DNA from: Acidimicrobiales bacterium | GTDB lineage: Bacteria; Actinomycetota; Acidimicrobiia; Acidimicrobiales; Poriferisodalaceae | Reading direction: 5' to 3' | Length of the DNA stretch: 5,952 nt | Assembly (NCBI GenBank): GCA_020439485.1 | Contig: JAGQSP010000291.1 | Location: forward strand, 1 to 5,952 | In this document: positions 1 through 4,366 of the stretch, in pieces | Layout: every line of letters starts with the position of its first letter | Position numbering within the stretch: the first letter of the stretch is position 1 | Notes under the pieces: generated by a model | Database searches by the model: none | Seen by the model: the letters and a program-made list of their open reading frames with translations, nothing else | What the model was told of the DNA's origin: nothing | Position numbers and translations under genes: made by a program

Positions 1-302
1 AGCCGTGTCAGCGACGGCCACCACTCCCTTCCGTACGCAACCTGGATCTCTGCGACCGACATCCGCCCCGCTTCCAGAACCTTCAGTCACCTTAGGTTGT
101 GAATCGGCCACTGTCAGGAGACCTTGAGTGGGTCTGCTGTATGCGAATGGCCGCAACGTTCAACACGCGCCCATCTTGGTGCCGCCGTACCGACGCGGCC
201 CGGGCGGCGATGGCCGCCAGCGGGCGAGGTGAGGCGAGCGCCTGCCAGTGGGGAAGCCCTCTTCAACTCCGGTGTGCTGGGGCGGAGGCTGCCCACACTA
301 AG
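1..302. other. Left flank without a convincing gene
   Basis: I see no recognisable gene in these 302 bases. Bases 62 to 1 on the minus strand stay open after an ATG (peptide beginning MSVAEIQVAYGREWWPSLTR) and could be the start of a gene leaving the left edge. Plus-strand frame 1 is equally open from base 1 to a stop at 100-102, so neither can be preferred and there is no strong ribosome binding site. The frame open from 99 into the insertion sequence gives a cysteine- and arginine-rich, non-natural-looking peptide. The last five bases (298-302) are the left copy of the target duplication of the insertion sequence. The stretch is probably intergenic or decayed sequence. Confidence 0.5.
298..302. 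repeat. Target-site duplication, left copy (CTAAG)
   Basis: CTAAG directly abuts the left inverted repeat and is repeated exactly at 1934-1938 after the right one. Five bases fits the 4-5 bp duplications known for IS1380 elements. Confidence 0.8.
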
Positions 303-317
303 CCTCGATCCACCGAT
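303..317 (+). repeat. Left terminal inverted repeat of the IS
   Basis: CCTCGATCCACCGAT, perfectly complementary to 1919-1933. This is the transposase-binding end distal to the transposase start. Beyond these 15 bases the two ends diverge. Confidence 0.88.
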
Positions 318-475
318 CCGGTTTCGGGCTGTGAGCTGGTGGCGGGTGAGCTGATGTTGTGGTCGTTGGTCGTCGCGTTGATGCGTGCCGGGGCGCGTCG
401 AAGCAGGGATCGTGGTGTGATCGGGTTGTCAGCGCTGGGTGGTGTGCTGCGGCGCGCTTGACCGCGGTGAAGCCG

Positions 476-1813
476 TCACGCGGGTGCGGGCCGCAGCAGC
501 CGCAGGGTGTCGAGCGCGGTCGTGAACGTGTCGGCCCATGGCCATCGGGTCGGCAACCGCAAGGTGGTGCGCCCGGCCCGGTTGACGAGCCGGCCCGGCA
601 TGGCGACGAGTCGGGTGCGCATGGTGCGGGCAACGGTGAGCTCGTCACCGACGCGCACACCGCCGAGATGGACGGTCCAGCGGATCAGGTTGTGGGCGAG
701 CACTGCGGTTTGCAGCCACGCCGAGTTGGCGTGGAAGTTCCCCGACGGGACGTGTTCGAGCCCGGCGCCGTCTTTGAGGTCACGGATCGCGAGCTCGACC
801 ACCGCGTGCTGTCGGTGGAACCGGTCGACCTCGACCGCGTCGCCGGTGAGATCGGTCAAGAACGCGTGATGACGCCAGTCCGGGAACAGTCGCTGTTGCG
901 TGGTCTCGACCAGGCGGGTGCGACGCACGATCAACCGTCGCGTCACCCGCTGTTTGCCGGTGCCGGTCGTGTAGGCGCATTCGGCGACCTGCGCCCGGCC
1001 GCCCGGGGTGTAGTCGATGTCGACCCACTCGGTCTCGTCGATGCCGGCGATTGCGGCAGCGATGCCCTTGGTGCCGCAGCGCACCGCCATCGTGTAACGC
1101 ACCTGGTGCCGGTTCAACACCTTGATGGTGTCGTTGGACCAGAACCCGGCATCGAACCGCATCGTCAACTCACCCGTCGCGCCGGCGCGGCGGATCCGGG
1201 CGACGAGCTCGTCGATGAACCGGCGTGCCCCGCGTTGGGTGTTCGCTTGGCCTTTGCGCATCCGAGCGTGCAACACCTCACCGGTGTCCGCGCGGGTGGC
1301 GAGGATCGGGTGGTAGCCGAGCACCTTGGTGTAGCCGTAGCCGGCGCCGTGCTTGTTCTTGCCGGCGACCTCGCAGATCGTCGAGTCGACATCGATCACC
1401 AACGGCGCCGTGCCCGGTCCGGCACCAAGTGCCCAGGCCCGCTCGAGTGCCCGACCGATGACGGCTTCGAGTTGGCGGACGTGACCGAACGAGAACGAGC
1501 GTAGGAACGTGCCGATCGTTGACGGGGCCATCACCCGATGCCCCAACACGCGCTCGGTCGAACCGGCACGCAGCACGTCGACGTGATCGATATGCGTGGC
1601 ACCGGCGATGATCGCGTGCGCCAACGTCAACACCTTGCGACCCGGGTGGGCGCCACCGACCCGACCCATCAGACGCACCATCGAGTCGATCAACACCTCC
1701 AGCCCGAGCCGCTGCGACAACGTCGCGAACGCCAACAGCCCGGCGTTGGCGACCAGGTTCGAGTCGTCGAAGATCGCGTCGATCCGGTCGATGGTCTGCG
1801 ATACTCGCGTCAC
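476..1813 (-). CDS. IS1380-family DDE transposase
   Basis: A 445-residue transposase that cuts and joins the ends of the surrounding insertion sequence. The start is GTG at 1813-1811, with AGGAG (plus strand CTCCT at 1823-1827) nine bases upstream; an in-frame TGA at 478-476 ends it. The N-terminal about 110 residues are helical and probably bind the ends. The catalytic domain shows the expected acidic residues: D141/D143 in VIDVDSTICE, D221 in MRFDAGFWSND, and E340 in HAVVELAIRDLK. Between them lies the conserved stretch KNKHGAGYGYTKVLGYHP (about 152-169), which is typical of IS1380 transposases. The C-terminus ends in a basic, arginine-rich segment. Length is normal for the family (about 430-470) and no stop or frameshift interrupts it, so the enzyme is probably functional. 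Family assignment rests on recalled motifs. Confidence 0.93.
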   Translation of the reverse strand: MTRVSQTIDRIDAIFDDSNLVANAGLLAFATLSQRLGLEVLIDSMVRLMGRVGGAHPGRKVLTLAHAIIAGATHIDHVDVLRAGSTERVLGHRVMAPSTIGTFLRSFSFGHVRQLEAVIGRALERAWALGAGPGTAPLVIDVDSTICEVAGKNKHGAGYGYTKVLGYHPILATRADTGEVLHARMRKGQANTQRGARRFIDELVARIRRAGATGELTMRFDAGFWSNDTIKVLNRHQVRYTMAVRCGTKGIAAAIAGIDETEWVDIDYTPGGRAQVAECAYTTGTGKQRVTRRLIVRRTRLVETTQQRLFPDWRHHAFLTDLTGDAVEVDRFHRQHAVVELAIRDLKDGAGLEHVPSGNFHANSAWLQTAVLAHNLIRWTVHLGGVRVGDELTVARTMRTRLVAMPGRLVNRAGRTTLRLPTRWPWADTFTTALDTLRLLRPAPA

Positions 1814-1886
1814 TGAAAGTGTCTCCTGGCTGGTTGAACGATCTGGCGTAGAGAACCAACATCGTCCCAGCTCAGGAGACCTTTCA
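1814..1886 (-). promoter_or_regulatory. Foldback sequestering the transposase ribosome binding site
   Basis: Two arms pair imperfectly: 1814-1819 with 1881-1886, 1821-1828 with 1873-1880, 1829-1833 with 1867-1871, and 1838-1842 with 1861-1865. This gives about 24 base pairs with small bulges and an 18-base loop (1843-1860). The AGGAG ribosome binding site of the transposase (complement of 1823-1827) lies inside one arm. A minus-strand transcript entering from outside the element would contain both arms and bury the site, whereas one started within the loop would contain only the proximal arm. Such protection against read-through is known for IS10 and IS50; applying it here is inference. Confidence 0.6.
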
Positions 1887-1918
1887 CGCGGATACGCGAG
1901 CTACCTCACCCCACCCCA

Positions 1919-1933
1919 ATCGGTGGATCGAGG
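1919..1933 (-). repeat. Right terminal inverted repeat of the IS
   Basis: ATCGGTGGATCGAGG, the reverse complement of 303-317. It is the end nearest the transposase start. The adjoining inner sequence is a C-rich run (CACCCCACCCC on the plus strand). Confidence 0.88.
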
Positions 1934-1938
1934 CTAAG
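1934..1938. repeat. Target-site duplication, right copy (CTAAG)
   Basis: Matches 298-302 in the same orientation. Removing 303-1938 restores the presumed pre-insertion sequence, with AAG (300-302) followed directly by GCACTGGTG at 1939. Confidence 0.8.
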
Positions 1939-2022
1939 GCACTGGTGTTCAACGTGAAGGGCGAGGATCTGCTGGGCATGGCCGCCACCGGCGCCCAGGA
2001 TGGTGATCGCCGGCAACCATGA
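1939..2022 (+). pseudogene. HerA/DUF87-like ATPase fragment
   Basis: The frame entering from the IS junction reads ALVFNVKGEDLL followed by about 15 unrelated residues and a TGA at 2020-2022. VFNVKGEDLL resembles the strand-2 region, some 25-30 residues after Walker A, in bacterial HerA-like/DUF87 ATP-binding proteins, as I recall them. Only 27 codons survive. Joined across the IS, the upstream frame (ending HTK at 302) stays open but contains no Walker A motif, so the rest of the gene is missing. The insertion therefore probably hit an existing remnant rather than a working gene. The match is short and may be coincidental. Confidence 0.3.
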
Positions 2023-2321
2023 CAACGCCCACGGCCGGCGGGTGCTGGCCCGGAGGCGGCACCGTCACCAGGACAACGCCGTGGAACCGCAACTTGCGGG
2101 GAGCCGGCTGCGGTACCACCGGGAGCGGCGACTGCACCACCTGCGGCATCGGCGTCACGATCACCGACACCGACGGCACGCGCTGGACGTACTGCCACGG
2201 CAGCGCCATCAACGTCACCAACGGCCAGCTGGTGGAAGCAGGTCAACCGCTGCTCACGAGCAGCAACACCGGCCGCAGCGGAACCTCTCACCTCCACCTC
2301 GAGATCAACGCCGGAGGCTAG
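2000..2321 (+). pseudogene. M23 (LytM) peptidase, C-terminal remnant
   Basis: The open frame 2019-2321 (100 codons, stop TAG) holds the second half of an M23 zinc metallopeptidase domain, a family that cuts peptide cross-links in cell walls. Visible are GTVTRTTPW (about 14-22), a CTTCGIGVTITD strand, WTYCHGS with the active-site histidine H60, a GQLVEAGQPL turn, and SNTGRSGTSHLHLEI carrying the HxH zinc motif (H91, H93). The first zinc ligands (the H-x3-D region), a signal peptide and a ribosome binding site are missing. The preceding frame (from 2000) reads GRRVLA and would join as VLAPEAGTVTR if one C near 2048-2052 and one G near 2053-2060 were restored, so the gene appears frameshifted as well as truncated. 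Paired cysteines suggest an exported ancestor. It is unlikely to be functional. Confidence 0.65.
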
Positions 2322-2441
2322 CGCGGTTGCCCGCAGCTGCTCCTCTCGGCGCTGATTCAACGAGCCGCGCTGCCATTGCATCGAGTGCCCAGAGGTGGTT
2401 GTACGTCCTGACCACGGTGCCCGCATCGAGGTGTGGCCGTA
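2305..2441 (-). pseudogene. Tyrosine recombinase (integrase) C-terminal remnant
   Basis: Read on the minus strand, 2441 downward gives YGHTSMRA, and the next frame gives TVVRTYNHLWALDAMAARL, ending at a TGA at 2307-2305. Restoring one base near 2420-2424 joins them as GHTSMRATVVRTYNHLW. That is the last catalytic segment of phage-type integrases: the box II histidine (in GHTS) followed 11 residues later by the nucleophilic tyrosine (codon 2403-2401) in a Y-x-HLW motif. The upstream core domain with the two catalytic arginines is not recognisable, so this is a broken tail. Its 3' end overlaps the peptidase remnant on the other strand by 17 bases. It suggests a former prophage or integrative element. 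The motif spacing is good, but the fragment is short. Confidence 0.45.
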
Positions 2442-2520
2442 AGGGGGAACCAGCAGCGCCCCCGCGTTCCTTCGCTGCTAACGCTGGGCCCTAGCCGGAC
2501 GCTCCGGAGATCGAAAACCT
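2442..2520. other. Gene-free spacer with a 7-bp hairpin
   Basis: No coding signal was recognised. AGCAGCG (2452-2458) and CGCTGCT (2473-2479) form a 7-bp inverted repeat with a 14-base loop. There is no T-run after it, so a terminator is doubtful. Confidence 0.3.
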
Positions 2521-2556
2521 CAGCGAGACGACCGACATTCCGTCGCTGGCGGTCGT
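2521..2556 (+). promoter_or_regulatory. Interleaved inverted repeats upstream of the secreted-protein gene
   Basis: CAGCGA (2521-2526) is complementary to TCGCTG (2543-2548), and ACGACCG (2528-2534) to CGGTCGT (2550-2556). The order is A-B-A'-B', so the two stems cross. In RNA they could form a pseudoknot-like fold or two mutually exclusive hairpins; in DNA they could be a compound operator. The element ends 48 bases before the ATG of the secreted-protein gene. No clear -35/-10 pair was found, so it is unknown whether it is transcribed. Any regulatory role is inference. Confidence 0.35.
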
Positions 2557-2603
2557 TCCTCTCATAACTGGCCACCGAAACGGCCCAAACGAAAGGAACC
2601 AAG

Positions 2604-3029
2604 ATGAAGAAGTCCCCTAGGAACCGAGTCATGACGGGGGTCTGCGTCGCACTGACATCGATCCTGATTCCCTTCGCGGCATCGTCCACGCCGGCATCCG
2701 CTGCACCGGAGCGTGTTGTGGCGGTCCAGCCGTCGGCGCTCGTGCGCGCAGAGGCGTCTGGCGTCGTGGCCGTTCACAACGGCCGGCTGGGCTACCAGGA
2801 GATCGTGATCGGCAAGTCCTCGACCCGCCGCATCGCCAGCTCGTCATTCTGGAACCTCAGCTCGACGCTGGCGACCATCACCGGCTACGGAGTTCCCCTC
2901 GCTGTCATGCTTCAGCTGTACCAGTTCCGAGCCCAGGACGCAGTGAACACCGGCCAGTGCTTCGCCCTGGTGCGGCCGGCGTACGGGTTCTCGTACTTCC
3001 CCGCCAAGACGAGTTGGGACTGCCGCTGA
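2604..3029 (+). CDS. Small secreted protein of unknown function
   Basis: A 141-residue protein with a classic Sec signal peptide: basic start MKKSPRNR, hydrophobic core (about 9-26), and a signal peptidase I site after A33 (PASA-APE). AAAGGA at 2592-2597, six bases before the ATG, supports the start. The mature chain of about 108 residues has a serine-rich segment, then a hydrophobic helix (about 87-107, ITGYGVPLAVMLQLYQF), and a tail with only two cysteines (C119 and C140) that could form one disulfide near the very C-terminus (SWDCR). I do not recognise a named family; the layout recalls small exported actinobacterial proteins with a conserved helix and a Cys-terminated tail. A membrane-active or antimicrobial peptide is possible but unproven. 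It appears monocistronic, with hairpins on both sides, and differs from the surrounding remnants in being intact. Confidence 0.8.
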   Translation: MKKSPRNRVMTGVCVALTSILIPFAASSTPASAAPERVVAVQPSALVRAEASGVVAVHNGRLGYQEIVIGKSSTRRIASSSFWNLSSTLATITGYGVPLAVMLQLYQFRAQDAVNTGQCFALVRPAYGFSYFPAKTSWDCR

Positions 3030-3033
3030 GCAG

Positions 3034-3092
3034 TCGCCTGCCCCAGGCGAGCACCGAGTACCGGCGGGTGGCAATTCGCTCCGCCGGTGCTC
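3034..3092 (+). terminator. Overlapping hairpins, possible terminator
   Basis: Immediately after the secreted-protein stop, TCGCCTG (3034-3040) and CAGGCGA (3044-3050) form a perfect 7-bp stem with a CCC loop. A second fold pairs GAGCAC (3049-3054) with GTGCTC (3087-3092), continued by CGGCGG with CCGCCG around a bulge. The two folds share bases 3049-3050. Neither is followed by a T-run, so U-tailed intrinsic termination is not shown, but the position between two transcription units fits a GC-type terminator. Confidence 0.45.
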
Positions 3093-3127
3093 AGCCGCGT
3101 CCGCCCAGCGTGTGATACTTGCATTCA
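3091..3127 (+). promoter_or_regulatory. Probable leaderless promoter of the sigma-factor operon
   Basis: GATACT (3114-3119) resembles a -10 hexamer and lies seven bases before the A of ATG at 3127, placing a transcription start on or next to the first base of the codon. No Shine-Dalgarno sequence precedes either the ATG or the in-frame GTG at 3112. No good -35 is seen. Leaderless mRNAs are common in actinobacteria, and regulators using alternative sigma factors often lack a standard -35. Confidence 0.4.
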
Positions 3128-3636
3128 TGGCGAGGCTCGGTGACGACGAGTTTATGAAGCTTTACTCTGCGCTCTACCGACGAAGCTATTTGCACGCGTT
3201 CACGATTCTCCACAACCATCACGACGCCCAAGACGCCGCCTCGACTGCGTGGGTGGAGTTATACAACCGGTGGCCCGACAATGTCGAGAACTCCGCTGCG
3301 GTGGTACTGCGCCGAGTCAGCATGCGATGCCTCGACACCCTTCGTCGGACGGCGCGTCAGCCCGTCGACGACGCCGATGCGGCGCAATCGAACGACGGCG
3401 GCCCGGCGGCCTTGGACAGTGGCGATCTCATGGCCCGTACTGACCTCGTCGTGCTCATCGACTGCCTGAAGAAGCTCGAACCGGAGGACCTCCGAGCGAT
3501 CTGGCTGTCGAGGGCCGAAGGGGAAACCGACATCGAAGTTGGTCGGCGCCTCAACCGCCATCGGACAACGGTCGCCTCGCGCGCGCAGAACACCTTGGCC
3601 GCGCTTCGGGAGTGTGTGGAAGGAGTTGCGCCGTGA
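3127..3636 (+). CDS. ECF-like RNA polymerase sigma factor
   Basis: A 169-residue sigma-70 family protein with only regions 2 and 4, the extracytoplasmic-function layout; it would direct RNA polymerase to a dedicated set of promoters. Region 2 spans about 8-75: FMKLYSALYRRSYLHAF, then HHDAQDAASTAWVELYNRW, which corresponds to the family's DAEDLVQEAF-type core-binding helix. A polar linker (about 78-100) leads to region 4 (about 112-163), LKKLEPEDLRAIWLSRAEG followed by a helix-turn-helix (DIEVGRRLNRHRTTVASRAQNTLAAL). The ATG at 3127 is chosen because the -10-like hexamer ends seven bases before it; a GTG at 3112 would add five residues (MILAF) and overlap that hexamer. It is first in an operon and overlaps the next gene by four bases. 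There is no signal-sensing C-terminal extension, so control probably comes from a partner. The subgroup is not determined. Confidence 0.85.
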   Translation: MARLGDDEFMKLYSALYRRSYLHAFTILHNHHDAQDAASTAWVELYNRWPDNVENSAAVVLRRVSMRCLDTLRRTARQPVDDADAAQSNDGGPAALDSGDLMARTDLVVLIDCLKKLEPEDLRAIWLSRAEGETDIEVGRRLNRHRTTVASRAQNTLAALRECVEGVAP

Positions 3637-4274
3637 GCACCGATGACGCCCTCGACCCCCGGAGTTCCGAGTTGTTACGCGCCAGCCAACGACTATTAGA
3701 CGGGCTTCCCATAGACCACCCGCTCGTCGAGCGCCTTGTCGATGGCCTCGTGTACGCATCGGAAAGTATCGAAGAGACGGATCCGTCGTTCAGCGCTGAC
3801 ATCAGCCGTTTCGATCGACACGTACGACGTCGCTTGGCGAGGGCGCGCCTCAGCCGGCTGATCTCAGGGCAAACGGGGTCCATCGCGGCGATCGCCGACG
3901 AGGTGCGCACGCTCATCGCAGAAGCGTTTGAAGCACGACCGGCCATCGCTCTGGCACGGGACAACGACGTACTGAGGACCGGCGAGCTGGACCAGGAGCT
4001 TGCTGATTTGGCCGGCGTCCGGACTAGCTACGGCGTCATTCGCAGCGGTAGCAGAATCGTTGTCACGCTTCTTCGGCGAACCGACCATGAAGCACGCCTC
4101 GTCGTGCTCTTGACGTCCGGCGACGCTGACCCGGCGGTCGGGATCGCATCGCCCGTGGACGAGTTCACCTCGCAGGCCGTAATCCCGTGGAAGGACTCTG
4201 CCGACGACCTAGCGGTGCACGTGTTGCCGCTCGACGTCGGCGAGGCTGACAGCGCTCGAGAGGTGAACATATGA
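3633..4274 (+). CDS. Soluble protein of unknown function in the sigma operon
   Basis: A 213-residue protein starting at GTG 3633, which overlaps the sigma-factor stop (GTGA). AGGAG at 3621-3625, seven bases upstream, fixes this start over the GTG at 3612. I do not recognise a family. Residues 13-45 and 58-102 look helical, the second rich in arginine (FDRHVRRRLARARLSRLI). From about 130 the sequence alternates into short strands (YGVIRSGSRIVVTLLRR, ARLVVLLTSG, DLAVHVLPLD), suggesting an alpha-beta or beta C-terminal domain. There is no transmembrane helix, signal peptide, cysteine or HxxxCxxC zinc motif, so it is not a standard membrane or zinc anti-sigma factor. By position it might regulate the sigma factor or link it to the downstream TPR-like protein; that is inference. 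Its stop overlaps the next start as ATGA. Confidence 0.75.
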   Translation: MSTDDALDPRSSELLRASQRLLDGLPIDHPLVERLVDGLVYASESIEETDPSFSADISRFDRHVRRRLARARLSRLISGQTGSIAAIADEVRTLIAEAFEARPAIALARDNDVLRTGELDQELADLAGVRTSYGVIRSGSRIVVTLLRRTDHEARLVVLLTSGDADPAVGIASPVDEFTSQAVIPWKDSADDLAVHVLPLDVGEADSAREVNI

Positions 4275-4366
4275 CCGATCGCCGCGTAGACGCTGTCCTG
4301 CGTCGCCATGTCGCTTGCGAGCCCGAGCAGCGTGGTCGGGAATGGTCCGCAGACGATGACCGATAG
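4271..4366 (+). CDS. Possible 31-residue coupled mini-ORF
   Basis: ATG at 4271 overlaps the preceding stop (ATGA) and has AGGTG at 4261-4265, five bases upstream, a better site than that of the following gene. It encodes 31 residues, charged and arginine/aspartate-rich (MTDRRVDAVLRRHVACEPEQ...), and stops at TAG 4364-4366, eleven bases inside the next gene. It could be a leader that delivers ribosomes to the weakly served ATG at 4356. It could also be a genuine microprotein, or the true start of the next gene separated by a frameshift or a sequence error. No family is recognised. Confidence 0.45.
   Translation: MTDRRVDAVLRRHVACEPEQRGREWSADDDR

Larger units (their letters stand above)
303..1933 (-). 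mobile_element. Complete IS1380-family insertion sequence
   Basis: A 1631-bp element bounded by perfect 15-bp inverted repeats (CCTCGATCCACCGAT at 303-317 and its complement at 1919-1933) and flanked on both sides by CTAAG. It carries one transposase gene on the minus strand. About 170 bases lie between the transposase stop and the left end, and about 105 between its start and the right end. Length, ends beginning with CC, a short target duplication and a single DDE transposase all fit the IS1380 family as known. Intact ends, matching target duplications and an uninterrupted transposase suggest a fairly recent insertion that could still be active. The gene-free 318-475 segment shows nothing beyond GC-rich sequence. 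Confidence 0.93.

Noticed and set aside
1..62. Partial minus-strand gene starting at ATG 62-60
   Set aside because: Only 20 codons, no clear ribosome binding site, and the plus strand is equally open; noted in the left-flank entry instead of being called.
114..125. TCAGGAGACCTT, also found at 1872-1883 in the IS foldback
   Set aside because: A 12-base repeat is expected by chance at this window size, and nothing else around it matches the element.
359..1504. A 381-codon open frame on the plus strand opposite the transposase
   Set aside because: It is a GC-rich antisense shadow of the transposase, with no ribosome binding site and a composition unlike a real protein.
1884..2426. A 180-codon minus-strand open frame across the IS end and the peptidase remnant
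   Set aside because: It crosses the IS boundary and the opposite-strand peptidase, and reads as low-complexity Ala/Gly/Arg with no domain; only the short integrase-like tail in a different frame is meaningful.
2000..2494. A 164-codon plus-strand frame after GRRVLA
   Set aside because: Beyond the first 17 codons it is His/Arg-rich out-of-frame translation of the M23 domain; the conserved motifs lie in the frame 2019-2321.
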